In this document: in pieces, positions 49,518 through 61,500 of the stretch | How positions within the stretch are numbered: position 1 is the stretch's first letter | Layout: every line of letters begins with the position of its first letter | Assembly: GCF_019649055.1 (NCBI RefSeq) | Contig: NW_026570226.1 | Span: 744,001 to 808,000 of the forward strand | Length of the DNA stretch: 64,000 nt | Reading direction: 5' to 3' | From: Paramacrobiotus metropolitanus | Lineage: Eukaryota > Tardigrada > Eutardigrada > Parachela > Macrobiotidae | Translations under genes and position numbers: made by a program | Notes under the pieces: generated by a model | Told to the model about the DNA's origin: nothing | The model's database searches: none | Seen by the model: only the letters and a program-made list of their open reading frames with translations

Positions 49518-51527
49518 TTACAAAAGAAACACTTCCTCTATGCTATCCTGATCGGGGATCGTACCCATTACACAAATCGCGTTTCCCCGCTGTATTTGCA
49601 TAGATATTCGCTGTTTAAAAAACTCTTTCGCCCGCTTTTGGCCAGTTGAAGTCGCTATACCGTTTCCAACCGTTTCTACTAGCTTTTTAGTACCGTCTCC
49701 AAAAGGTCCATAAATTTCGAAGGCTGCAGCAACGAAATCGTATCTTGTTTGCATCCAAGCGTGTTTCGCTAGTTTCTTTCTTTCAGCAAGTTCGGCTGCT
49801 GCGCCGGCGTTCACGGAAGTGCGTTCGATGTACGAGGCCGCCAGCGTGTCCACGCAGGTCACATCCACTGCCAGCGGTTTTCCGCGCTTCCACGGAATGA
49901 GGGTGATCACATCCGGCCTTTTCTTATCTTTCAGGGATAGACCTTTTGGTTCCATTCTCGAAGGAAAGCCAGCTGATTTCAGGCCCCGAGTGAATTCCGC
50001 GCTGATTCCGTCGTGTCGTGGCAATCTCCCGGCAGATCGCTTACAACGAAGTCCGTGCCGGCCGAACTCGTCGACCAGCCCACCACAAACGCATACGTGT
50101 GGAGTGACGATCGGAGCTCCCAGACGCAGTGCGACACTTATGCGAAAAGCGTTGTCATCTAACAGATTACCGAGGCAGGCTGCCGGCAATGCATGGATCC
50201 ACACGCCTGCTTCCGGGACTGATACCGCCTTTAGATGGGCAACTTCCTCCTGGGATGTCCGTAGTGCGGTAAGTCTTGAAAAAGCCTGCAGGGTTGTGAG
50301 AGTGTCCCATGCTTTCTGGACGTGGCGGAAAGCTTCCGGTGGAAGTTCGTCGGTGTCAGCTTCTAACTTCCAGGCGCGCGTGGCTGTGATGACATCCGTT
50401 TCCTTCAGTGTGGGACAAAGTCTGGAAATCAGTGGTCGCAGCGAGGAAGCCGATGCCAGGTAGGCAGAAGGAGCTAGCTTCTCAGTGCGCCTGATCCCCA
50501 AACCCCCGAAACGAACTGGAAGGGATGCCTGGAGCCATGTTGGGTGGTCCATCTTTACGTTGGTAATCGTCTCCACAGCCTCGCGAAATACCTGGTCCAG
50601 TCTGTACAGCTCTTGTGGGAACATCCATGCGAGAGAGGTGCGTAGGATATGCACTATTTTCGGCACTCCAAGGCAATTTTTCAACAGGAATAGCGCCTGG
50701 TGTTTAGGGATTAGCTGCAAGCGGCCGCTCATAATTTCCAACTGGCTGATTTTCTCATTGATCATCGGAATTACGGCGGCTGGTAGAAGAGGGGATCCGA
50801 GTAAGGTTAATTTATCGGCTGTTACTACAGCGATTCCAGGAAATAAGCTGCAGAAATCGTTAGCGGCTGATGTGCGCTGTGTTTCACTGCCCCCGCAAAA
50901 GAACACTTCGCACTTCGCAATGTTGACTTCCAGGCCGATTTTTTTAGCTTCCAGAATCAGCAGCTGGAAGTTACGGATCACTTCTAACGGTGTCCCTCCT
51001 AATGTCCCATCGTCCATGTACCACGCGTTCAGGTAGGCATTAAGTTTGTTGACGATGAACTGCAGAACCAAACAAAACAAAACGGGCCCGAGAGGATCGC
51101 CTTGCTGCACGCCGGACTGGGAGGAAATAACCGTTTCTTCTAGAAACAGGGAGGAATGTGTCCCGTAACACATTTTCACAAAGGCGTAATATTCCGGGAT
51201 GACTTCGGCTGTTATCCGTAATACTTCCTCCCGGGACACGCAATTGAAGGCGTTCGTAAAATCAATTTTGAGAAGTGCTTTAACGCCACTGCTGTACTGA
51301 AGCAAAAAGTCTCGTGCTGCGTGGATAATTCCTTCAACACCCTTCTTTACCCCGGAACCGAGCTGATGTGGTCGAAGGATCTCCGATGTTACAGATCGAA
51401 TTCGGGTATCCACCGCCTTGGCAGCAATGCGACGGTATACGTTTCCGACGGCGATTGGGCGCAGGCCTCCGTCTTTTTTTCGTAGGGCAACGAGCCGAGC
51501 GCCACAGAGCAGTTTAGTCGGCCTAGG
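49518..51527 (-). mobile_element. 5'-truncated non-LTR retrotransposon ORF: reverse transcriptase plus restriction-like endonuclease
   Basis: The frame is open for about 669 codons from 51527, where an in-frame TAA (51528-51530) precedes it, to the stop at 49518. There is no plausible ATG at its beginning, so it is a truncated copy. It begins inside the reverse transcriptase with RKKDGGLRPIAVGNVYRRIA. It then has ALLKIDFTNAFNCVSREEV (first catalytic Asp), SGVQQGDPLGPVLFCL and the catalytic AWYMDDGTLGG near 51001-51023 (YMDD). A Cys/His knuckle (HVCVCGGLVDEFGRHGLRCK) follows near 50045-50105. Then comes a PD-(D/E)xK-like endonuclease (RPDVITLIPWKRGKPLAVDV, near 49880-49920). This order is that of the R2/NeSL-type elements that use a restriction-like endonuclease. 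No stop or frameshift interrupts the remaining part. The GC content is visibly higher than that of the flanks. Clade assignment is a guess. Confidence 0.88.
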
Positions 51528-51546
51528 TTACATATTTATTTCTGAC

Positions 51547-52656
51547 ATGCAAGCTGAACAGGGGGCATCAAGTAGCAATGGAGGCGACCCGGGTTCCACA
51601 GATTCTGACCAGGTAGTTCTGCTTTTTTCTTAGTATCTACTGCATTTTACAGTTTTACTATTCGTAAATTCTACCTTATTTACATGGTATTGGTATCACC
51701 GCAGATGTTGAGTTCAAATTCGAGCTCTTGTTATATTATAAATGAATCAGCAATCATGCTGTCGTCCTAATGGCTTATGATAAGCGGCAAGCCACTTCAA
51801 ACTGATTATACTTAGGCGAGACTTATTACTCTCATGTTTTCATCGTCAGATAAAATTTTACGGAGTAATTCCAAAACCGTGGTGCGAACACTTGGAAGGA
51901 AACATAAAGCCAGTTTCCGATGCCGGGATAGATGCGGCAGCAAACTGCTCTGTTTGTGAAGATGCGCGGGAGAACTGGGTTTGTCTTCACTGCTACAAGG
52001 TGCGCGCACGCTGTACAGTGTACAGTTCAAACAGTATGGCGGTTTGCCGATTGTTCACACTTCACAGTGCCGTACACTCTTACTCGATAACGTTTCGAAT
52101 TTTTACTTAAGCAAAAATATATTTTTCTTTCTGTTCTGATTTTCTCGGTACTTTTTGTTACTCGTAAGTAAATTGAAGAGATTCTCGTGGGGCAGTCCAA
52201 GATTTGACCGAATTTTATTCCACAGGTGTTTTGTAGCCGCTACGTTAATGGCCATATGAAAGACCACAACGAAACCAGCGGCCATACTATAGCTCTCAGC
52301 GTGGCAGATTTGTCAGTTTGGTGCTTCGCGTGCGATTGTTATATCCATAATGCTGTAAGCCAATAAGCGAAAAATGGATTTGCTCGAAAGTTTTTATTTC
52401 TAAAATGTCGGTTGAATTAGTTGAATTTTCAAAATGTACGATTTTTTTTTCAAAAATAACCTTGCGCAGTGTGTTACAGTGTACACTTCAGTGGTCGTAA
52501 TAATTGTTGGTAACACTTGGTAGTAGTTTGTTTTTTCGTTTTAACGTACCCAAACTTTTTTAGCTCGCCCAGCCGGCAAAGGAGGCTGCCTACAAGAGCA
52601 AGTTTGGCGAAGACGATCTCGTTAGTAACGAAGGAAATCTGGAGCCCGAACGATAA
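51547..52656 (+). CDS. Small stand-alone HDAC6-type ZnF-UBP (BUZ) protein
   Basis: Predicted binder of free ubiquitin C-terminal tails, like the last domain of HDAC6. Four exons in phase 0: 51547-51612, 51850-51999, 52226-52354 and 52564-52656, giving 145 residues. After a 22-residue Ser/Gly/Asp-rich start, the fold begins IKFYGVIPKPWCEHLEGN, which parallels the HDAC6 stretch FYAVTPLPWCPHL. All zinc-ligand positions of that domain are present: WCEH, NCSVC, VCLHC, FCSR, NGH, KDH, SGH, WCFAC. The ubiquitin-tail residues Arg (SRYVNGH), Trp (VWC) and Tyr (CYIH) are kept; one aromatic is Phe instead of Tyr. KSKFGEDD near the end also matches HDAC6. No deacetylase domain is seen upstream: the truncated retroelement lies there on the other strand. 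It may be a fragment of an HDAC6 gene, or a separate short paralogue of HDAC6 or USP3/USP16 type. Confidence 0.85.
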
Positions 52657-52799
52657 TGATCTTGTTTGTTTCTCCATTTCTAAAAGATTCGAACTGCCCA
52701 GGCACTGCCTGTTTTTTGGGCGGATGGGGCATGGATCTTCGTTAACTGTTCCTTCTAATTTGTGCATCAATGAACCTTTCCAAAATCAAGCGATCTGAT

Positions 52800-54116
52800 T
52801 CATTCATAATCTTTGAATTCTTTTACTCCATATAACTGTAGCAGACGAACGGTGGTGTCGTATGCGCTGCAAATCACAAAATAAAATTCAGGATGGTGTA
52901 TCTTAAACTGAATAAGAGTACGGTAGCTGCTAGACCAGATTGCACCACAGAGTCCGTCTAGCGGCTACAGTACAGTACAAAACCGGTAAAACAAAAAAAT
53001 ACGATCCTTTAGGACCAAGTTACCAACATTACCTGCCCGGCCTAATGATGCGAAAGAATCCAGGTTTACTCAGATCAACCACGGTAGAACCTAATCGTGC
53101 GGTCTGTTTGGATATCGTGTCTGGAGCTAAACAACCGGCATCTACGACCAAATCCAGATGCGGCCATAAGTACTTGAATTCCTGCAATACAGTACATGTT
53201 TCTAAGCTTCTAACACTAACAAAACTCCTTCGTAGAATTTTCAATTATTACTTCAATAATCAGTGAGCTTTCGCCGCCGCTTTTATTCGCACTGGTCAGC
53301 GCAATCGGTTCACCACAGGCTTCCGCCAACCGTCGAATAAAGGAATGATCAGGAATGCGCACTCCAATAATACTGGTTTCGGGATTCAATTCAGGATTCA
53401 GGGACGGTTGTCTTTCGAAAACACCGGTCACGGGACCAGGGAAAAAACTGTTAAGGAATTTTTCCGGAAGCATATCCGTTTTGGCCCACCTACAAATCAA
53501 GCTTTTAGAATAAATTCATATTTTGCTTTCCTACTAAACCAGGGTACCAAACAATTGAAAGACTGAAATATTCCTGTCATCAAAGCACCTGCTGACGGCT
53601 TCGACGCAGTCCACGCAGATTGCAATGGGCTTCGAAGGATCTCGTCCTTTAACTTTATAGATCTGACTAACGGCACACGAATTCTGAGCGAGACCGGCAA
53701 TCCCGTAAATCGTATCGGTAGGAACAGCAATCAGTTTTCCTTTCTGTAAAGCGTTGACGGCCCGCTGTATCACCTCGTTTTCTAAAATTTTCCGAATACC
53801 TCACAGTCACAGAATCAAATGCCTTCCATTACGCCTTACGACACTGTCAAATGACAAGAAAACCAGGCAATTCGCGATTGTTGTAATTACCTTTCGCGCT
53901 GTCTTTACTCCACTTAACAACGTTGCTAATTCCTGGATCGCCGGTCATTTCTACGGCTTGTTGACGAGCTGTCGACAGTCCCCGAAAAGCGTCAAATGAT
54001 GTATTAATGGCGGTAATTCTCGATCGTGAGATAAACTGATTCAAGTTTGGAGATAAAAATGTTCGCAATCCACATAAAAAGGAACACGAAAACTTAATAA
54101 CAGTTCCCATTACCAT
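52800..54116 (-). CDS. YRDC: YRDC, threonylcarbamoyl-AMP synthase (Sua5/TsaC family)
   Basis: Makes threonylcarbamoyl-AMP from threonine, bicarbonate and ATP, the first step of t6A37 tRNA modification. Five exons in phase: 54116-53891, 53781-53589, 53489-53252, 53181-53033 and 52866-52800, giving 290 residues (human 279). The first 75 residues are divergent, with a hydrophobic and Arg/Ser-rich start that could be a mitochondrial targeting peptide. The YrdC domain has IAVPTDTIYGIAGLAQN, IYKVKGRDPSKPIAICV, FFPGPVTGVFER, GVRIPDHSF, PIALTSANKSGGE and TARLGSTVVDLSKPGFFRII with RPG. The KxR...SxN catalytic pattern of the family (KGRDPSKP and SAN) is intact. Exon 2 could be read further, but only the donor at 53588 keeps the frame into WAKTDMLPEKFL. 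It converges on the ZnF-UBP gene, 143 bases away. Confidence 0.95.
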
Positions 54117-54559
54117 TACAATGCAGAAACAAATGCACAGTAAGAAAATGACGATGAAAATGATGATGAAATCACCGAAACTGCGGATTTGTTTTGGTTT
54201 CCCTGCGTGCCTGCGCCGGCCAATTATAACAGCGCCGCGATGACGTCAAAAGCGGTAACCACGCCTAAAAATATGTTCTTTCCAAACTTCAGTAAAGAGC
54301 CGACGCAAAACTTCATAACATTTTATTATTGAATGATTACTTCTGAAGCTTTTTTCAGTTTTTTCGACATTTATCATAAAAATTAAAGTAAACTGTAAAC
54401 GAACCGGTGTTATACGGGCACGTTTACGTTGACATTTTAATGTTTTTTTTTATTTTCCATTTTCCCATGAATGACGCTGAATCCCTGTTGCCAGACTTGG
54501 TTTTGATGTGCTGAATCGTTTAGTCCATAAGACTGACTGGAGGCTTGCGATCCTTCAGA
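54117..54559. promoter_or_regulatory. Shared upstream region between YRDC and POLR3K
   Basis: The 443 bases separating divergent start codons. A compact bidirectional promoter is inferred from spacing only. The stretch CGCCGGCC...GACGTCA near 54212-54248 is locally GC-rich and includes TGACGTCA-like sequence (CRE/ATF type, GATGACGTCAAA at about 54239-54250). Confidence 0.45.
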
Positions 54560-55189
54560 ATGATCATCATTTGCGAACAGTGTAAAGGGTTTATGCAGGT
54601 GTCCAAATCGGAAAGCCACTCCAGCAAAGGATATCATGTTGCTTGCCGAGTGTGCAAATCTGATATTCCTGTTGCCGATCTCCCCGGCGGCGTGGTGAGT
54701 AATTTTTTATAAGCAGCAGTCAGTTTACACTGTACACAAACACGCTTGCCTGGTTCTGAAATCACTTGCGTCCTTTCCAACTTTTCCTTGTATTGTTTTA
54801 CCGCTTGCATTGGCAAAAACTTTTGTGGAGTATCGTTTTGGTGATTTGAGTACAATACTGGTTGAACCAAACGGATTGATTTTTAGCTGGTTTGTTCATT
54901 TTATCCAAAACTGAAGGAATTTTCGGAGGTTCTTTCCGGTGACGACAACGCTGGGAGGAACGAAACTGAAAGTAAATACTTGAAGCTATTGCTGACATTT
55001 GGACACATCAGCCTTTTGCTCAGCCTTGTTATTTTCTGCATTGACAAGCTTCTTTTAATTGTAGGCACATGTCCAAAATGCAACCATAAGCGGGCATACT
55101 ACCATCAAATGCAAACTCGGTCTGCGGATGAGCCTATGACCATATTTTACAAGTGCGTTTCTTGTGGAAATCAATGGAGAGAAAACTGA
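54560..55189 (+). CDS. POLR3K: RNA polymerase III subunit RPC10/RPC11 (POLR3K)
   Basis: TFIIS-like small subunit of RNA polymerase III, needed for RNA cleavage, termination and reinitiation. Three exons in phase: 54560-54694, 54887-54971 and 55065-55189, giving about 115 residues (human 108). The N-terminal zinc ribbon has CEQC and CRVC. The linker [16 protein letters not shown] matches the POLR3K-specific stretch (KYPKLKEVDDVLGG in human). The C-terminal ribbon has [20 protein letters not shown], then [20 protein letters not shown]; the Asp-Glu pair is the cleavage hairpin. The last ligand pair is Cys-x2-Cys, as in TFIIS and RPA12, whereas the vertebrate subunit has a longer spacing. RPA12 (POLR1H) is therefore the alternative, but the linker favours POLR3K. 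It is convergent with REV3L. Confidence 0.85.
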
Positions 55190-55593
55190 ACGGCTGATAC
55201 TATGTTAGTGTGTTTCCTGTAATTTGAGTTGGGCTTTTAATAATTTATAACTAGTAACTTCCGGTTGTTAGACTGAAAGTGTTGCTGCATTAACGTGACG
55301 AAATCTCATGCGCTCGAACGGAACCACTTGTAGTTTGTACATAGCGGCATTACCGCTCCTACGAATTCGAGCGCCTAAATTCTGATACTAAACCATTAAA
55401 CAGAAGAAACTTAAATGACGTGCGACGGAAGTTGCATTATATCGTCTGAAGTTAAACCTCTCACAATAAAAACCACCACAACAACCTTATCCAGACATCC
55501 AAAAACTGCCCTTAAAGCGTAATTATAAATTGTCTCTGGAAATTTTAAAATACAAGAAAAGTATTCACTGTACAGTGAAAGGCACGACATTCA
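55190..55593. other. Convergent 3' intergenic region
   Basis: 404 bases between the ends of POLR3K and REV3L. Nothing but probable 3' UTR is seen. Confidence 0.5.
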
Positions 55594-58500
55594 TCACAGT
55601 TCATAAGCGGAAGGATGCTTCGTTATCTTCAAGCGCGCCAAGCGGTCGCTGGCTCGTAGCAGCTCAAACATGACCGGACAATCAAACGATTCGCATTCCA
55701 CATTGAATGACTGCGTACCCATGCATCCTTGACAAACCTGCAACCATAGAATTAGATCTCAAGCAACCTCCAGCATTTTCCTGAATCTTCACATCAGCAT
55801 AAATCCATACAGGAGTTGTACAATCACGAAAGAAGTATAAAAGTAAATCAAAAGTCAAAATTTATTACCAGCTATGAAATAACTTTAATTTATCTAAGTT
55901 TCATGCACAGATAGATCGTGACTATTAACTTCAAGCTATCCGACTCCTCACCGCAGTTGCTTTTGCAATGGCTGTTTCCCATCGTTTACAGTCCGAATAA
56001 AACTGTTCCGCGGCGGCCCCACGGGAAACTTTTTTATTGTTAACCATCAGAGTAAAATTATTCCTTCCCAGCAAGGCTTGTGTGCAAAACTTATAAAAAT
56101 ATGGTAAATCATTTATACAGCTATCCAGGAGCCCCGTTCTGGGTAACGTACTCAACAGCCTTTCTTGTACTTCGAAAAGCCTGAAATAAAAGACAAACAT
56201 AATAAAAACGCAATGTCTGTGCACACGCGGTTGCTTGCCATTTTTTGGAATCCAAACCAAGGAGTAGTAAAATTCGATTGAGGACAGGGACAAGCTGGCG
56301 ACTGCAGTAATAGTAGCCATGCGGACGCAAGGAGGGATCTTGGAAAAGTTCAGCCGGTGGGCGCACGAGAGAAAGCAGAGTCCGAGAAGGATCACCGTAT
56401 GTGATAATGTAAGGGACACGCTCGCCTACACGCGGTTCATTACGCGGATCCACCCGAGTCGACTTTCTACAGAACGTAAAAACGTATGACAACTGCAACC
56501 AAAAAATTCCCTTTTTTGCAATCGCAATCAAAACGGTAAACTTTTCACACAGATGTGCTAAATCCTTAGTTGATTACTAGCAGTAATAATGTAATTCACT
56601 CTGTGATACTTAAAACTGCAGAATTGTGCATAGATCGTACATCTGCACAACGCTTATTTTGCAGAAATAAGCGTTGCACAACTCAGTAACGAATTCTGTC
56701 GCTACGCAGCTGCCGTTTTTTTTCAAACATTAATGCCTTTATCTAAACGAGACTGTATTTACGAACGCAATTATTCAAAAGCTGTATTTAAGATATTTTG
56801 CGAAAGCTATTACGAAGGGGTATGTTGTAACCAGTAAATAACGTGCTACGCGTTATACATCTCATACTTCGCAATTGCCAAAGCCGGGACCGATGCTCCA
56901 TCTTTGTAGCTTTCACGCCCACGATATTCTTTGGCAAAAATAAAGTCTTCCATTTTTGTGTCACCCAGTAAAACACTGGCGAATCTCCCTTGTACGAATT
57001 GTTTGACGGACAACAGATCGCAGTTGCGGGCAAAGAGCATTCGAATCATATCTTCCAGCGTCTAGCAATTGAGAGAAATGTTGCTTAATACGAAACTAGC
57101 TGTACAAAGATGAATCACGCTACCTTAGATACCAAGGGACAAGTATCCCGCCGAACAGTCTCAATTCCTTTCGCATCGAACGCGGGATTAGTCTGGTCTT
57201 CGTTCTCATACATAAACCCACAATAACGTTTCTTTGTCTGCAGAACACACGGCAAATATACCTGCAAACGAATTATTTACGTAACCCTCAACAGGTTTGA
57301 GAGCTAAAAAAATAACGGCAACCTTTTCGAATTTTAGTTTCACTGGTTTAGGGTTCATATCAGTGATGGCTTTTTCGATCTCTCGGCCGATTCGGAAAGC
57401 TTCATGTTTCGTACGACCCCGAAGAAGAACGAACATGCTAGACCGGAAGAAATGTATTTGTTAGAAATGCAGGATAACAACAAATATTATGTTACCGAAC
57501 ACATAATACTCCGTTTATTCATGACAAAGAAAAGTAATATATTTTACAAAAAAAACAAAAATAAAAACTTAACTTTCGAGCGTATGAATCAGTTACATTA
57601 AGCTGACAGATTCCTTAAATTCTAACCCTTTGAAAGAGCAAAACCCTTTCATGAACAGATATACAAACAAACGTATCCGGATGCAGAAAAAGAGGCAGTA
57701 CCGTACCTGTCTGTGTCTCCATAAATAACACGGGCATTCCATTTGGGAGTAGTTTCGACAAATTTTATGGCTCTTTCTAAGGTTTCCCGTCCTTTCGAAA
57801 CTATCGCATCCCCAATCTCGACACAGGGCATACGCCCTGAAAAGCTTGCCGAGGTGTAGCCGTATGTCACATTGGCAATCAGTTTCAGAGCTAACTGGCG
57901 GGCATGTAGAACTTTCTTTAAAACCGGGTTGTTTTTATAGCTTTCCATAGATTTCTTAACCATGATGCGAGTGTTGAGAATCTCCTCTAGCATGACAGGC
58001 AAAATTCCGCGACGCACAGTCTTGGGAACAAAGGCCACTCCATTTGGCGAGAAATGCAATTCATTTGCGTGTTCCTTCAGGAAACTTGGGGAGATTTTCA
58101 TTGCAGTACAGCCAAATTTAAAATAATCTTTGCTGAAATAAAGCCACTGGCCGTTAAAGATTCAGTATATAACAAAACGAATTAATCAATTATGACGCCT
58201 TCATCCAGCGTTCCAAACAATACTTACTTTCCCATATATTCCACTTTTCCCAAGCAAGTAGAGAAGCAATAATTATATGCAATAACCATAGATGGGTACA
58301 ACGATTGGAAGTCCAGGACTACGACAGGATCCAGATAAAGGCGCGACTGCGGTTCCAAGATCAGTGGAAGGCATTCCTGGGCCGCCATCCTAACAACAAT
58401 AAACAAATTAGAAAACTTTTATAACACAGATAATGCCCACTACATAAATAATGAAACTCAATTCCATTTCACAATACCGGATTTTTTTTCACCAGTAACG

Positions 58501-61500
58501 AAGCCTACCCTTTCAACTGATCACCGCTAGGAGAGACCGGCACAAAATTGTAAGGTTTCGCCAGCCTCAGCATCATCGATTCCACCCGCCACTTCAGAAA
58601 GAATATAACGGTAATTCGGTATATGCTGTTTACAGATCTTGCGCTTTACCTGAGATCCACGAGTTAACGTTTCGTAGAACTGAATTCCAAAGAGACGGGA
58701 GAACTCACTCGTCTGACGGATAAGATCAAGTTTCCGAAGCAATGCCACGTTAAAAGACGATTTAGTTATGACATACTCCATAGCTCGCCATCTGGACCAC
58801 AAAGTAAACATTTTGTAATTTTCGCCAGTTTACAGAAAATGAGTAAATGCGCACCGGCTCAAATTGCCTAATGGCTGACCAAACCATTCTGTAAGGGTTG
58901 TGGCCGAAAAAAGGTGGAATCGAAGTTTAAGGACATGGAAAATCACGTTTTCCAATGAATAGGTGTAGAGATTTACCTGCAAGCAAGAACGACGAATGTT
59001 CACTGCGATCGTGGGAGACAAATGTTCAGTGATTTAAAACTGAAACATACATAGCTAACGTATATTACTTTTTCAAAGAACGCAACTGTTAAAGACCATT
59101 AGACCAGTCCAATTATTTTTTTTAGTTTTATTCCATTCAACCTCTTCAACTACGACGGTTTACCTCTTTTCTCATCAGCCTCCAAAGGTTCAGTACAACA
59201 CGGCCTACCACGTGAAATTCGGACATTTTTCTCGCTTCATATTCAGCAACAGCTTGAGGGACGTGCCGCTGCTGAATAAACTTGCTCCCCACTGCTAAAA
59301 AATGCAGAGATTTCATTTTGTCTTTTTTCTACATTTCATCTACATCTACATTTCATTTTGTCTTTTTTAACTTTATCCATCAGATTTCTCAAACCATATT
59401 CAGGCATATTAATTAGTCCAACAGAAAAAGTAGTGAATACCTGGTTTCGACAACCTGGAAAGCAACCGAAGCACATTTATCCCAAGCGCGTTTCCTCGTT
59501 CAATTAAATATCCCCAAGATGATAACTGCACTTCATAACCGATTAAAATATCAGGGTCAAGGCTAAAACAGAAAAATATTTTGAGGATTTTAAATCGAAC
59601 ATTTCAAGATTCCTATCGTAGCGTAGGCATACCAAACGAGTAAGTACTACTCTAGTAAATATCACGGAGGATGTTAACGAATATTACACGTGTAACATTA
59701 TTCGTGTAAAATTCTTCGGCATTCTTATAAATGTACCATGTCCATGCCAGAAGCAATTGTTTATTTAATTACAGCAGTTTTACCTCCGAACATAGTTGAT
59801 AAGGGTACAAAAAAGCTCCTGTTCGTCTCCTACGAACCACAACTGAAGATCTTTGAAGTATTTCCGCCGCGATATCCAAGATACAAAACGCTTCGTGTTT
59901 CTTTCACGTGCAGTGACTGTTGACACAGAGTCCGTACAGATGCAAACAACCACATCATTAGCTTTTCCATCCCCAGTGTCCGTCATCAGCGTGCATACAA
60001 CAAACCGGACCGGATCCCGCAGCGGATCACAGCAACGATCTTTAGCCGCATCAGCATGCAGTTCCAGGCTCAGAAGTAAAAGGTTTTCCGACTATTGGTA
60101 AGAATAATCAGGTCGCTCATAACGCAATCGTATCATCACTTTTCCAGCTTTAACAAACTTTTCCAGCTTTAAGTAAATTTTTTCCCTATTCCAGTTCTTT
60201 GTGAAGATTTCAGCCATAAAACAATGTCATCTACCACTGTTACTGAAGTATGATTACTGTAAGTGTGTTTTTTCCCAAAAACATCAATAAACTGCGCTAA
60301 ACATGCGCAGGAACACAGCAGAAATGAACCGTATGTCGGAATTTAACACCCACAATTATAGGGGTTTACCAGTTACCTCATGTAACACTGCAGCGGTATC
60401 GTCCCCAGGTAGCTCTTCCTCTTCTGCGATCGCTAAAGGCGTCCCTAAATTTCGTCCGACCAGCTCCTACAAGAAATGCGTAAATTTTAGAGTTATTCTG
60501 GAAGTTTTTCAAGATTTTTCCTGCTTTTCATTCGAAATCAACACTGTTAAAACCAAGTTTACCTCAAACCGATGGTTACTACGAGCTTTTTGGGCCGAAC
60601 GAGTTGACTCGCCCGATGATGCTACTGCATCGTCGTCATGCCCAGTAGCAAACAAACTCAAACTGGTGGACGAGTTTTCGCTTTTCAGTTTATTCTTTCC
60701 AGTGCGATCCAACATTCTTGTAATATGGGACAAATTTGGAAAACCAATGGCAGGTGTCAAAACAACTTTACGACCATCAACACGCTTCGGCTGCCAAAAT
60801 CTCTCTTCTGCAATAAGCTTCAGTTTTCGCTGCTTTTCTAACTGTAATTCTTTGACGAATCGAATGCCTGCTGCAAACAATGCTGAAGATTTGAACTGCA
60901 TTCCGAAGCCTGCATATTCGACCACTTCCCGTACCTGTAAAATAAGATGACGATAACCTGACAAGATAAAATGTTAAAAAGTACCGTATAGACCGTTCTG
61001 CGAATATTCCATTTTTGTATACTTCCTCGAGTTCCTCTGTCCAAACCTCAATTCAGTCAACTGACACGATCATACAAACAACTATGGACTGTACTTTCAT
61101 ACTACACGTTCAAAGAACAGCTGATTTGTCCTAAATCCTTACTTGTTTAATACCAGTTGGTCGGTTCACTACAATTTCGCCTTTTTCTCTGTAATTACAA
61201 AATTTTTTCAAAATTCATAACAATCGATTGTCAGCGCAGAATTCGGCTTACGGTGCTATGTCAGCTCCCAGCTCTTTCAAAGCAGAATAGTACATGGACC
61301 ATTTCGTTTGTAGACTGTGGCGGTTTGCGGTCATCTCTATCTCACTTCTGCTTGGAAACCCCAGAGCAGGAGTTAAAATCACATCCCCGTCCCAGTCATC
61401 GGGTAATGGTTGAAGGGCTTGGGCATGTTCCTTCAGTTCCGATGTTTTGGTAGGTTGGCTAAAAGTAGCAGAATTTTCTTCTGTTGGTTCTTCAAACAGT

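Noticed and set aside
49819-50463. 214-codon plus-strand frame
   Set aside because: Antisense shadow of the retroelement endonuclease region.
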